A DNA stretch of 14,056 nucleotides, taken from Flavipsychrobacter sp. Its GTDB lineage: Bacteria; Bacteroidota; Bacteroidia; Chitinophagales; Chitinophagaceae. Both the position numbers and the translations under genes were made by a program. This document shows positions 1 to 8,072 of the stretch, piece after piece. The notes under the pieces are model-generated. The model was given only the letters and a program-made list of their open reading frames with translations, had not been told where the DNA came from and did no database searches. The first letter of the stretch is position 1; every line of letters starts with the position of its first letter. The DNA lies in NCBI GenBank assembly GCA_021156265.1, contig JAJNBR010000106.1, forward strand, positions 1 through 14,056, given 5' to 3'.

Positions 1-269
1 GATTCTGCAGTTACAATGATCTTATCGATATCGTCATCGCCGGCAAAGAAGTCAACGAAGTGCATATCGTGCGAGCGGAAGAGGTAGTTCCTATCTGCGT
101 AGAGCGGGTTTGATAGGAAGAATTCCGCTTCAGCCTTGTATTTGTTTTTGCGTACAAAAGTGAACAGGACACCAACCAGGACTGTAAGTATGGTAACGAT
201 AAGGATGAACTTGCGGCGCTGCCTGATCGTTTGGATAATGTCCACCAGGTCGAAACGAGGGGTAGTCAT
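1..269 (-). CDS. Wzz-like polysaccharide chain-length / co-polymerase protein, N-terminal part
   Basis: The minus strand reads openly from an ATG at 269 to the left edge (89 codons, cut off). The protein starts MTTPRFDLVDIIQTIRQRRK and then has one hydrophobic helix at about residues 21-39 (FILIVTILTVLVGVLFTFV), followed by KNKYKAEAEFFLSNP and an acidic stretch. A short cytosolic N-terminus, then one membrane helix, then an 'Y-A-E-A' strand is the usual start of Wzz/GNVR-family proteins, which set polysaccharide chain length at the inner membrane. The start is the first ATG and gives the expected topology. It lies 65 bases downstream of prfA on the same strand, so it could be co-transcribed with it, or begin a surface-polysaccharide cluster beyond the edge. 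The family call rests on the N-terminus alone; another single-helix-anchored protein is possible. Confidence 0.6.
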   Translation of the reverse strand, partial: MTTPRFDLVDIIQTIRQRRKFILIVTILTVLVGVLFTFVRKNKYKAEAEFFLSNPLYADRNYLFRSHDMHFVDFFAGDDDIDKIIVTAE

Positions 270-334
270 GTTTCTGTTTATGTGTGTTTTAAGATTTAAA
301 CTTAGCTATTTCGATCATAAATAAAGGCCAAAAT

Positions 335-1420
335 CTATATCACTGTCTCCCCTGCCTGCATTTTTTCTGCGTTCTCCGCAAATTGCAGTGCGTCTATCGT
401 CTCCTGGATGTTGCCGTTCATAAAATCATCGAGATTGTACATAGTGAGGTTGATACGGTGGTCTGTAACACGTCCTTGCGGGTAATTGTAGGTACGGATC
501 TTCGCCGACCTGTCGCCCGTGCTCACAAGGCTCTTCCTACGGCGCGATATTTCCTCCTCCTGCTTGCGCACCTGTTCTTCGTATAATTTAGAACGCATCA
601 TGGCAGTTGCTTTTTCCCGGTTGCCTAGCTGTGTACGTTCTGTCTGGCAAGTGATCACGGTACCTGTTGGTACGTGGGTCAGGATAACTTTCGTTTCCAC
701 CTTGTTTACGTTCTGCCCGCCCGCGCCACCGCTTCGCGCAGTTTCCATTTTCAGGTCACTTTCCTTCAACTCGAAATCTATCTCTTCGGCTTCAGGCATC
801 ACGGCTACCGTTGCAGCAGATGTATGTACGCGGCCACTGGCTTCTGTAGCAGGAACACGCTGTACGCGGTGTACACCACTTTCAAATTTCAGGGTGCCGT
901 ACACGTCTTCACCCACTACTTCCAGCTGCACTTCTTTATAGCCGCCCACCGTGCCTTCAGTTTCTGTAAGCACCGATACCTTCCACCCCCTGCGTTCGCA
1001 ATAGCGGAGGTACATGCGCATAAGCTCCCCGGCAAAAAGGCTGGCCTCGTCGCCACCGGTACCTGCGCGTATCTCCAGTATAGCATTCTTTTCATCCTGG
1101 GGGTCTTTCGGTATCAGGAGGCGTTTCAATTCTTCCTCCAGCTCTTCTTTCTGCTTTTCGAGGCCCTCCATATCGTCCTTGGCCATCGTGCGCAGGTCTT
1201 CATCACTTTCGGTTTCTAACACCTCCTTGGCAAATTCCATATTATCTATTGCTGTCCTGTACTTTTTGTACACGTCAACAATACCTTCCAGCTTGCGGTA
1301 TTCACGGCTGATCTGCGAGAACTTTTTGTTATCGTTCACGATCTCCGGGTTGGTAAGCGCAACGCCCATGTCATCGAATCTCGCCTTTATCGCCTCCAGC
1401 TTTTCTATTACAGAACTCAT
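335..1420 (-). CDS. prfA: Peptide chain release factor 1 (RF1)
   Basis: RF1 recognises UAA and UAG in the ribosomal A site and triggers hydrolysis of peptidyl-tRNA. The 361-residue product has the normal family length. Its stop-codon recognition motif is P-A-T at residues 190-192 (in HRVQRVPATEASGR), which marks RF1 rather than RF2 (which has S-P-F). The catalytic GGQ is at 234-236 in RSGGAGGQNVNKVETKV, with the Gln that is normally N5-methylated. The N-terminal part to about residue 105 is helical and charged, as expected for domain 1. The ATG at 1420 gives a complete domain 1. The gene is divergent from the membrane glycosyltransferase gene at 1559 and lies upstream of the Wzz-like gene. 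A separate methyltransferase gene (prmC), often a neighbour elsewhere, is not seen here. Confidence 0.97.
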   Translation of the reverse strand: MSSVIEKLEAIKARFDDMGVALTNPEIVNDNKKFSQISREYRKLEGIVDVYKKYRTAIDNMEFAKEVLETESDEDLRTMAKDDMEGLEKQKEELEEELKRLLIPKDPQDEKNAILEIRAGTGGDEASLFAGELMRMYLRYCERRGWKVSVLTETEGTVGGYKEVQLEVVGEDVYGTLKFESGVHRVQRVPATEASGRVHTSAATVAVMPEAEEIDFELKESDLKMETARSGGAGGQNVNKVETKVILTHVPTGTVITCQTERTQLGNREKATAMMRSKLYEEQVRKQEEEISRRRKSLVSTGDRSAKIRTYNYPQGRVTDHRINLTMYNLDDFMNGNIQETIDALQFAENAEKMQAGETVI

Positions 1421-1558
1421 TAAATTGAAATAATTTGCCCAAATTATGGGTGTGCGAAGTTAAAGATTATCCTGCTCAATCATAAGAGGATTCCCTAAAA
1501 TCACAGATTTATAATAGATTAACGCCCAAATCCGCTTTTTATTCAATCCGATCGCTGA

Positions 1559-2803
1559 ATGTTGAGAAACCTGACCGTTATAGGGTTGTACCTGGCCCAA
1601 ATCTATCTTGTACTGGAAGGCGGAAAGCTATTTGGCAAGGATGTCAACCCATTCGTATTATTTGCAGTTTCGCTGGCCATTCCTATATATTTCTTCAAAA
1701 TACATCTATCGGCTACGCAGCAGGAAGTAAAAAGCTCATATAAAAATATTGTTGGAGCGGCATTGGGCCTCTTGTTCTTCATGCTGTGCTACTGGGCGAT
1801 GCGGCGGTTATTTTGGGATATTCCTGAGCCGGGAAAGCTTTCGGACGTGATACCACAAATAGATACGCTGTATACCAGGTTCATGCGGGGCGAGTTTCCC
1901 TACAGAACGCTGCAACAGTTTCTGTGGTATCCTTACCCTGTTTATATGCCCATGCATTGGTTGCCTTTGTGGTTGACATACACCCTCGATGTGGACGTGC
2001 GTTGGGCAGGAGTATTCCTGGTGACCCTGGCGGGAGGCATCTATGGGTGGAGTATCTGGCGTTATAGAGACAACCTGGTCAAAAAAACACTGATCGTTTT
2101 TTTACCTACGTTGGTATTATGGGCATACTTTCAATGGGGACCGTACGATATCGGAATATCGTTTGAGATCATAGTGGCGGCGTATTATCTGCTATTGGCA
2201 GCGGGCCTTGCCGGAAAAAATCTTATTGTTACTACGATAGCTATCATTTTGTGCCTGCTTTCCAGGTATACCATGGTATTCTGGCTGCCACTATTCCTGA
2301 TATTGTTGTGGATCAATGTGCCAAAGAAAAAAAACTATATCGTTTGGGCGAGCATACTGCTATCGATCGTTTTCATTTATATCATTCCATTCTATGCAAA
2401 AGACCCGAACATCTTAAAGAACGGGCTCACCTACCATAATGAGTGCGCTATAGCAGAGTGGGTAGGCTTTGGAGATCCTCCGTATTCTATCACATTTCAG
2501 CCCGGCATCTATTTCGGCGAATATCTGCGCAATATGTTCCGCGGCGACATGGAGCAGCGGGTTTTCCAGGCGCGCATTATGCAGGCATTGCTGATGATCG
2601 GCCTTGTGGTTACGGGGCTTGTGCTCTATAAAAAATGGCGACATAAAATGGACATGTACGACTTGTGCCTTCCGATGCTTTACACGTTCATTTTGTTCTT
2701 CTACATGTTCGGTGTACTCACCTACAAGTACTATTACATACCACTGCTGATGATATCTGCTGTTTTGTGCGGCAAGATGATGCTGGCGCGCGGGAAAAAA
2801 TAA
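1559..2803 (+). CDS. Multi-pass membrane protein, probable GT-C (GT87/DUF2029-like) glycosyltransferase
   Basis: The 414-residue protein is almost wholly hydrophobic, with about ten predicted membrane helices. The first large non-membrane loop (about residues 88-135) carries acidic residues and an aromatic/proline-rich segment: S-D-V-I-P-Q-I-D-T-L-Y (D96, D102), then FPYRTLQQFLWYPYPVYMP. An acidic first loop followed by a Y/P-rich stretch is typical of GT-C enzymes that use polyprenyl-phosphate sugars, including GT87 (DUF2029). The protein would transfer a sugar on the periplasmic side of the inner membrane; donor and acceptor cannot be read from sequence. The start at 1559 is the first ATG of the frame. 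The gene stands alone between prfA and infB, transcribed against infB, and its stop codon touches the shared terminator. The family assignment is a judgement from topology and motif, not a search. An uncharacterised membrane protein is the alternative. Confidence 0.6.
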   Translation: MLRNLTVIGLYLAQIYLVLEGGKLFGKDVNPFVLFAVSLAIPIYFFKIHLSATQQEVKSSYKNIVGAALGLLFFMLCYWAMRRLFWDIPEPGKLSDVIPQIDTLYTRFMRGEFPYRTLQQFLWYPYPVYMPMHWLPLWLTYTLDVDVRWAGVFLVTLAGGIYGWSIWRYRDNLVKKTLIVFLPTLVLWAYFQWGPYDIGISFEIIVAAYYLLLAAGLAGKNLIVTTIAIILCLLSRYTMVFWLPLFLILLWINVPKKKNYIVWASILLSIVFIYIIPFYAKDPNILKNGLTYHNECAIAEWVGFGDPPYSITFQPGIYFGEYLRNMFRGDMEQRVFQARIMQALLMIGLVVTGLVLYKKWRHKMDMYDLCLPMLYTFILFFYMFGVLTYKYYYIPLLMISAVLCGKMMLARGKK

Positions 2804-2830
2804 AGCCTGCCCTTTGGGGGCAGGCTTCTT
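2803..2830 (-). terminator. Terminator of infB, possibly shared with the convergent plus-strand gene
   Basis: A perfect 10-bp stem, AAGCCTGCCC at 2803-2812 and its complement at 2818-2827, encloses a 5-base loop. On the minus strand the stem is followed by TATTTTTTCCC, a good U-tract, so it should end infB transcription. On the plus strand the tail (CTTACCAG) is poor, so termination of the glycosyltransferase transcript is less certain. The stem begins inside the stop codon of the plus-strand gene. Confidence 0.85.
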
Positions 2831-2847
2831 ACCAGTAAGTCCGGTTA

Positions 2848-5800
2848 TTATAAAGTTCTCTTCACTTCTACTTCTTCGAAACCTTCGATGATGTCGTTCA
2901 CGCGGATATCGTTGTAGTTCTTAATGCTCAGACCGCACTCGTAACCTGCTGCTACTTCTTTCACATCGTCCTTGAAACGTTTCAGTGATGCCAGCTCGCC
3001 GGTGTAAACTACGATACCATCGCGTACCAGGTTGACCTTGGTATTGCGGTTGATCTTGCCATCGAGCACATAACAACCTGCAATGGTACCCACGCCTGTG
3101 ATCTTGAACACATCGCGCACTTCGATATTGCACACAGTCTTCTTTTCGATCTTCGGCTCGAGGAGACCTTCCATCGCGCTCTTGATCTCTTCGATCGCGT
3201 CGTAGATGATGGAATAAGTACGTATCTCGATGTTCTCCTGCTCAGCCAGCCTTGCAGCCTGCATAGAAGGACGAACCTGGAAGCCGATGATGATAGCGTC
3301 GGAGGCTGTTGCCAGCAATACGTCGCTTTCAGTAATCTGGCCCACACCTTTGTGCACCACGTTCACCGCTACTTCTTCTGTAGACAGTTTCTGCAGCGAG
3401 TCACTCAGGGCTTCTACAGAACCATCGAAGTCGCCCTTGATGATGATACCCAGTTCCTTAAAGTTACCCAGTGCCAGGCGACGTCCGATCTCATCGAGCG
3501 TGATGTGCTTACGCGTACGGATACCTTGCTCACGCATGATCTGTGCACGGTGGTTGGCCACTTCTTTAGCTTCATCTTCCTCTTCGAATACTTTGAATTT
3601 CTCACCAGCCTGCGGTGCACCATTCAGACCCAATACCTGTACCGGTGCAGAAGGACCTGCTTTTTCAACACGCTGACCGCGTTCGTTGAACATTGCCTTG
3701 ATCTTACCGTAGTACTGTCCGCAAACGATCATGTCACCCTGCTCCAGTGTACCGTTTTGTACCAGTATAGTTGCCTGGTAACCGCGGCCCTTATCGAGCG
3801 ATGCCTCGATCACGCTACCCGTCGCAAGACGCTCAGGGTTTGCTTTCACTTCCAGCAGCTCAGCTTCAAGACCTATCTTTTCAAGCAGCAGATCGATATT
3901 CAGACCTTTCTTGGCAGATATTTCCTGGCTTTGGAATTTACCACCCCAGTCTTCTACCAGGATATTCATACCAGCCAGTTGTTCTTTTATCTTTTCAGGA
4001 TTTGCACCCTCTTTATCTATTTTGTTGATCGCAAAGATCATTGGCAGGTTAGCCGCCTGTGCGTGCGATATCGCTTCTTTCGTCTGCGGCATGATCGCAT
4101 CGTCGGCTGCAACCACTATCACTGCTACGTCGGCTACTTTGGCACCACGCGCACGCATCGCGGTAAACGCTTCGTGACCCGGAGTATCGAGGAAAGTGAT
4201 CCTTTTACCTGTAGCCGTTTCTACCTGGTAGGCGCCGATGTGCTGGGTGATACCACCGGCCTCACCAGCTACCACGTTCGCACTGCGTATATAATCGAGC
4301 AATGATGTTTTACCGTGATCGACGTGACCCATGATGGTAACGATAGGCGCACGCGGTATCATATCTTCCGGATCGTCATCTTCCTCCTCGTCTATATCCG
4401 CCTCTTGCTCCAGGTTGATGAATTCCACATCGTAACCAAACTCGCTTGATACGAGCTCTATCACTTCAGCATCGAGACGCTGGTTGATAGACACCATGAT
4501 ACCAAGGCTCATACACTTGCTGATAACGTCAGCGAAGCTTACGTTAAGCAGGCTTGCCAGCTCGGCTACCGATATAAACTCTGTAACTTGTATTGTGTTG
4601 CCTTGGGAAGATTGCTCTGCAGCAGCGCGCTTTTCCGCCATTTCGTCGCGTTTATTGCGACGGTATTTTGCCTTCAGGCTCTTGCTACGGGTAGATCCCG
4701 CCAGCTTGGCCTGGGTTTGCCTGATCTTATCCTGGATCGCTTTAGCATCGATCTCCTGTTGTTGTTGTGTAGGAGCCGGTTGACCAAAACGCTGACCACC
4801 CCTGCGGTCGCCACCGGGGCCGCCCTGGCCCGGACCACGTTGTCCGGGACCACGCTGACCTTGATAGCCACCACCTTGACCCGGACGCTGACCTTGATAG
4901 CCGCCGCCACCGCTACCCTGGTTGGGTCGCTGGCCCTGATAGCCACCACCGCCACCCTGGTTGGGTCGCTGGCCCTGGTAACCACCACCACCGCCGCCCT
5001 GGTTGGGACGCTGGCCCTGATAGCCGCCACCTTGTCCACCGCCAGCCTGACCTTGCTGATCAGGTCGGAATGATTCAGGTTTCTTTTGTACAGGTATACG
5101 TTTGCGATTGCGTTTCTCTTTACTATCGCCTTTGCTACTGTCAGCAACCGGCAGGTCTATTTTACCAATGATCTTCGGGCCTTCCAACCTCGGAGCTTTC
5201 ATTTCGATATGCTCCGGCTTGTCGTCTTCTTCTGCCTTGGCTTCCTGCACCGGCGGCGCAGGTTTAGCTGCTGCCACGGGTTCGGGTGCCACTTCCTCTT
5301 CCTGCTTCTTATTCTGCTTCTGCCACAGGAGCGGCAGCAGGTGCGGCTGGTGTTTCTTCTTTGGGTTCTTCTTCTTTCTCCGCTTTCTTCTTCGCTGCAC
5401 CCTTCTTTGGCCTCGATGAAAGGTTCATCTCTTCCAGGTTGATCTTACCCAGGATGTTCGGACCTTCCAGTTTCGGAGCTTTTACTTCTATATGTTGCTC
5501 ACCTTCTTCCTGGATCTCAGGTTCAGGCGGAGTTTCTTTTTTGGGAGCAGCCGCTTTTTTCGGCTTTTCCTCTACTTCCGGTTGCACTTCTGCCACAGGC
5601 GCTTCTTCCACTTTTTCCTCTTTGACCGGCGCAGGTGCAGGCTTCGGCTTTTCAACTTCAACAGGCGCAGGTATTTCTTCTTTCTTCTCCTCCTTCTTCT
5701 CTTCTTTCTTCTTTTCCACCTTAGGAGCTTCGGGTTCTTCCTTCTTATCCTTTCCTTTCAGGTCAAGATCTTCTTTATTCTTTTTCAGGCTGTCCAGCAA

Positions 5801-6025
5801 TGAGCCTTTAGGTAAAGCTATCTCCTCGCTCTTGCGCTTAGCCAGCTTGTCTTGCGCAAACTCGGCCTGCAAGGCGTCATACATAACCTCGGTAAGCTTT
5901 GTGTTCGGATTACTTGCGTTGATCTCAAAGCCCTTACTTGTAAGAAACTCCACCAGGGTTTCCTTACCGATGTTAAACTCTTTGGCGGCTGCCAGTAATC
6001 TTGGTGTTTTTGTTGCTGTTGCCAT
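2848..6025 (-). CDS. infB: Translation initiation factor IF-2, reading frame broken by an apparent one-base shift near 5311
   Basis: IF-2 is the GTPase that places initiator fMet-tRNA on the 30S subunit and promotes subunit joining. The coding region lies in two overlapping frames. 5309-6025 (238 codons, start MATATKTPRLLAAAKEFNIG) encodes the N-terminal IF-2 domain plus a Lys/Glu/Pro-rich linker. 2848-5400 carries the rest: the Gly-rich repeats, a second IF2_N module (about VTEFISVAELASLLNVSF), then the G domain with G1 GHVDHGKT, G2 GGIT, G3 DTPGHE, G4 NKID and G5 SAKKG, and the C-terminal domains ending EEVEVKRTL. The first roughly 25 residues of that second frame (MQRRRKRRKKK...) look like out-of-frame reading of the linker, so 5400 is not a real start. 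Restoring one frame gives 1058 residues, plausible for Bacteroidota IF-2. The gene lies 137 bases after nusA in the rimP-nusA-infB operon. The frameshift may be a sequence error, since infB is essential. Confidence 0.93.
4852..5022 (-). repeat. Gly-rich tandem repeat in infB (YQGQR units)
   Basis: Five in-frame copies of Y-Q-G-Q-R lie here, spaced by 11-14 residues of PNQGGGGG-type sequence. The first copy is at 5008-5022 and the last at 4852-4866. The unit is about 33-42 bases of C/G-rich DNA with near-identical copies. The protein segment has no hydrophobic residues and is rich in G, Q and R, so it should be a flexible, disordered, RGG-like linker between the N-terminal and second IF2_N modules. 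Such repeats change length easily by slippage. Confidence 0.85.
5152..5494 (-). repeat. Two copies of a 20-residue KAP-LEGP-GKI motif in the IF-2 linker
   Basis: Copy one (5435-5494) reads HIEVKAPKLEGP..., copy two (5152-5211) HIEMKAPRLEGP...; both continue into a GKI(N/D)L ending. They share 15 of 20 residues. One copy lies in each of the two infB frames, on either side of the frameshift, so both frames encode genuine IF-2 linker. From general knowledge, Bacteroidota IF-2 proteins carry similar K-L-x-G-P...G-x-I-D-L motifs; their function is not known to me. Confidence 0.75.
5309..5330 (-). other. Frame-change point in infB
   Basis: The N-terminal frame ends ...PVAEAE at a TAA (plus-strand 5311-5309). 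The downstream frame is one base ahead and reads ...NKKQEEEVAPEP across the same DNA. Dropping the single base at 5311 would give ...EAEKKQEEEVAPEP, a composition that fits the linker on both sides. The last codon before the stop is GAA; tRNA-Glu could not re-pair with AAT after a +1 slip, so the site does not resemble the prfB-type programmed shift. Confidence 0.7.
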
Positions 6026-6087
6026 TCTTTGTTTTAACTCAAAAATTTTCGCTAAAATCTACTTCTAATAGTCCTTTACCGAGCCTA

Positions 6088-6095
6088 CAAACCTA
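6088..6095 (-). promoter_or_regulatory. Possible internal promoter -7 box for infB
   Basis: The minus strand has TAGGTTTG, matching the Bacteroidota -7 consensus TAnnTTTG, within the 137-base gap between nusA and infB and about 60 bases before the infB start. No convincing -33 TTTG lies at the usual 19-21 base spacing. The gap is long for an operon, which allows a second promoter, but one box can occur by chance. Confidence 0.3.
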
Positions 6096-6162
6096 CGTTT
6101 TTTCGCTGATAAAGCCTTATTCCAAGCTGTGTTTAGCACTTGTTTACACTGCACCTTAGCAG

Positions 6163-7416
6163 TTATTCAGACTCATTCTGGAACTCAGCCTGCAGTACCT
6201 TCTGCACGTCGCGTATCGTCTCTTCTTCCAGATCGGTACGGCGAACAAGCTCTTCAACCGACAGTTCCAGCACGCTCAGCGCTGTATCGCAGCCTATCTT
6301 CTTGAACTCATCAATGATCCAGCTTTCTATCTCATCTGAGAATTCGTCGAGGTCGATATCATATTCAACTTCCTGATCTTGTACATCGCGATAAACATCA
6401 ATGCTAAAACCGGTCAGCTCTTGCGCCAGTTTAATATTGACACCTTTTTTACCGATAGCCAGGGATACCTGGTCGGGTTCGAGGTATACATCCGCATGCG
6501 CACCTTCGGTATCCATATCCATACGATTGATACGCGCAGGTGTTAACGAACGTTGGATCAGCAGTTGCGTGTTGGCCGTAAAGTTGATAATATCTATGTT
6601 TTCGTTGCGCAGCTCGCGTACGATACCGTGGATACGGCTACCTTTCATACCTACGCAGGCACCCACCGGATCAATGCGGTCGTCGTAGCTTTCTACCGCC
6701 ACTTTGGCACGCTCACCCGGTTCACGAACGATCTTCCGGACAACGATAAGGCCATCCATGATTTCAGGCACTTCGATCTCCAGCAGTTTTTCAAGGAACG
6801 AAGGGTGTGTACGGCTCAATATGATGATCGGCGTATTGTTGCGCATCTCCACTTTCTTCACTACCGCACGTACCGATTCGCCTTTTTTGAAGAAGTCGGT
6901 AGGTATTTGCTCAGATTTAGGCAGGATCAGCTCGTTGCCCTCATCATCCAGCAGCAGTATCTCTTTTTTCCATATCTGGTATACCTCTCCGCCGATGATC
7001 TCACCAATGCGGTCGGCATATTTTTTCAGCAGGTTGTTCTTTTTCAGATCACCGATGCGGGCAGCCAGCGTTTGCTTAGCAGCCAATATAGCACGGCGTC
7101 CAAAGTCGCGGACATCCATTTCTTCATATACCTCCTCACCCACGCTATAGTCCGGCTCTATTTTTACTGCCTGCGACAGTGGGATCTGCAGGTTATCGTC
7201 TTCAATATTGCCATCCTCCACGATCTCGCGGCGACGGAATATCTCCAGGTCACCTGTTTGGTCGTTTACGATAACGTCGAAGTTTTCGTCAGTTCCGTAC
7301 TTTTTACGGAGTAAGGTTTTGAATACGTCTTCAATAACCTTCATCAAGGTTGGCCGGTCAATATTCTCGGCGTCTTTAAACTCCTGGAACGAATCAATAA
7401 GATTGATACTTGACAT
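6163..7416 (-). CDS. nusA: Transcription termination/antitermination factor NusA
   Basis: NusA binds RNA polymerase and nascent RNA and controls pausing, termination and antitermination. The 417 residues show the standard order. The N-terminal polymerase-binding domain covers about 1-130 (LIDSFQEFKDAENIDRPTLM, and the R-R-A-I-L-A-A-K-Q-T stretch near 107-116). The S1 domain is at about 137-203. KH1 has DPVGACVGMKGSRI at 249-262. KH2 has VSLAIGKKGVNIKLAQELTG at 317-336. After KH2 comes an acidic linker and one short helical HhH-like tail (SVLELSVEELVRRTDLEEET), without the long acidic repeat region of E. coli NusA (495 residues), as is common outside Proteobacteria. The ATG at 7416 gives a full N-terminal domain. 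It lies 46 bases after rimP and 137 bases before infB. Confidence 0.97.
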   Translation of the reverse strand: MSSINLIDSFQEFKDAENIDRPTLMKVIEDVFKTLLRKKYGTDENFDVIVNDQTGDLEIFRRREIVEDGNIEDDNLQIPLSQAVKIEPDYSVGEEVYEEMDVRDFGRRAILAAKQTLAARIGDLKKNNLLKKYADRIGEIIGGEVYQIWKKEILLLDDEGNELILPKSEQIPTDFFKKGESVRAVVKKVEMRNNTPIIILSRTHPSFLEKLLEIEVPEIMDGLIVVRKIVREPGERAKVAVESYDDRIDPVGACVGMKGSRIHGIVRELRNENIDIINFTANTQLLIQRSLTPARINRMDMDTEGAHADVYLEPDQVSLAIGKKGVNIKLAQELTGFSIDVYRDVQDQEVEYDIDLDEFSDEIESWIIDEFKKIGCDTALSVLELSVEELVRRTDLEEETIRDVQKVLQAEFQNESE

Positions 7417-7434
7417 GGTTCTTCGCTTTTATGC

Positions 7435-7453
7435 CCCTACCAGCAGGGCAGGG
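7435..7453 (-). other. Small hairpin in the rimP-nusA gap
   Basis: A 7-bp stem (7435-7441 with 7447-7453, one G-U pair on the minus-strand RNA) and a 5-base loop lie between rimP and nusA, about 18 bases upstream of the nusA start codon. No U-tract follows, so it is not a terminator. It might act as an RNA processing or translation-tuning element, or be chance. Confidence 0.35.
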
Positions 7454-7462
7454 ATTTTTAGA

Positions 7463-7918
7463 TTAAAAAATTACTTGAACTACGGTTTTTTTTATTTCTG
7501 AAAATGGCATTTCTACCACCTGGATCTCTTTCTTTTTGCCCACTTTTACTTCGAGCACTATTCTGTCTTCCTGCACTTCTTTCAGCACACCCAACTGGTC
7601 AGCGCCTTCTACCGGTGTCACCAATAGCGTGCGGCCGATGTTCTTTTTATATTGTCTTTCCTGCAACAATGGCTCGTCGACACCAGGGCTGGATACCTCC
7701 AACGAAAAATCGCCGTCAGGAAACATTTGTTGTTCCTCTATCTGGTGGTATAGTTTCCTGTTTATTTCGGCGCATTTACTTATCGGAAGCCCGCTATCGG
7801 ATTCGAGGTATAACTTGATATTGTTTATCGGCTTAATCTTTATATTAATGATAAACACATCAGTACCTTCTAAAAGTGGCTCTGTCAGCAGCCTGATCTT
7901 GTCAATTATTTCACTCAT
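7463..7918 (-). CDS. rimP: Ribosome maturation factor RimP
   Basis: RimP is needed for correct maturation of the 30S subunit. The 151-residue product has the family's length and layout. The alpha/beta N-terminal domain contains the signature D-G-D-F-S-L-E-V-S-S-P-G-V-D-E-P-L at about residues 68-84, matching the family's L-E-V-S-S-P-G hallmark. A C-terminal SH3-like barrel follows (IGRTLLVTPVEG ... GVLKEVQEDRIVLEV). The gene is first in the rimP-nusA-infB operon. The ATG at 7918 follows directly after a terminator-like hairpin in the leader, and a promoter lies at 7972-8004. Confidence 0.95.
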   Translation of the reverse strand: MSEIIDKIRLLTEPLLEGTDVFIINIKIKPINNIKLYLESDSGLPISKCAEINRKLYHQIEEQQMFPDGDFSLEVSSPGVDEPLLQERQYKKNIGRTLLVTPVEGADQLGVLKEVQEDRIVLEVKVGKKKEIQVVEMPFSEIKKTVVQVIF

Positions 7919-7923
7919 AGATA

Positions 7924-7957
7924 AAAAACAAGGGGACTATCGAGTCCCCTTCTTTTT
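7924..7957 (-). terminator. Terminator-like hairpin in the leader of the rimP operon (candidate attenuator)
   Basis: A 9-bp G/C-rich stem (AAGGGGACT, 4-base loop, AGTCCCCTT; 7930-7938 with 7943-7951) extends by five A-T pairs after one mismatch. On the minus strand it is followed by GTTTTTTA and then, four bases later, the rimP ATG. The hairpin lies downstream of the apparent rimP promoter, inside the transcript leader. The only gene on the far side, the DUF4834-like one, points away, so this is not the end of another gene on this strand. It could be an attenuator or could mask the rimP ribosome binding site. On the plus strand the same structure would also have a T-tract (TTCTTTTT) and could stop stray transcription. 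Confidence 0.75.
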
Positions 7958-7971
7958 GATTGTTTCCAGTG

Positions 7972-8004
7972 CAAATATAGGAGTTATGTTAGTTCCAGCC
8001 AAAA
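7972..8004 (-). promoter_or_regulatory. Promoter of the rimP-nusA-infB operon
   Basis: On the minus strand, TATATTTG (7979-7972) matches the Bacteroidota -7 box TAnnTTTG, and TTTTG (8004-8000) lies 20 bases upstream, the expected -33 spacing. Transcription would start at about 7964-7968, giving a leader of about 46-50 bases that contains the hairpin at 7924-7957. Confidence 0.7.
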
Positions 8005-8056
8005 TTTGCCAAAACATAATTATAATTTCATTAACGGGTAGCAAATGCCTATTTAG

Positions 8057-8064
8057 TACCTTTG
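8057..8064 (+). promoter_or_regulatory. -7 promoter box of the DUF4834-like gene
   Basis: TACCTTTG fits TAnnTTTG exactly. The ATG of the gene begins only nine bases after the box, so the mRNA leader would be a few bases at most. The -33 region is weak (TTAACG near 8031). Confidence 0.5.
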
Positions 8065-8072
8065 ATCCCACT

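Noticed and set aside
3352..4305. Long open frames on the plus strand across infB, for example 3352-4305 and 5286-6068
   Set aside because: They are antisense to clearly coding infB, have skewed composition (runs of Phe, Ser, Cys or His) and no recognisable domain; long shadow frames are expected opposite this GC-biased gene.
4852..5022. Tandem C/G-rich repeat considered as a CRISPR array or minisatellite outside a gene
   Set aside because: The units are in frame within infB, have no spacers and encode YQGQR-type protein repeats.
5323..5400. ATG at 5400 as the start of a separate 850-residue protein
   Set aside because: The first residues (MQRRRKRRKKKNPKKK...) are the IF-2 linker read in the wrong frame; the true N-terminus lies at 6025 in the other frame.
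7536..8072. Upstream extension of the DUF4834-like frame to 7536
   Set aside because: The extension runs antisense through rimP and across the rimP promoter and hairpin; the promoter box and membrane helix fit a start at 8073.
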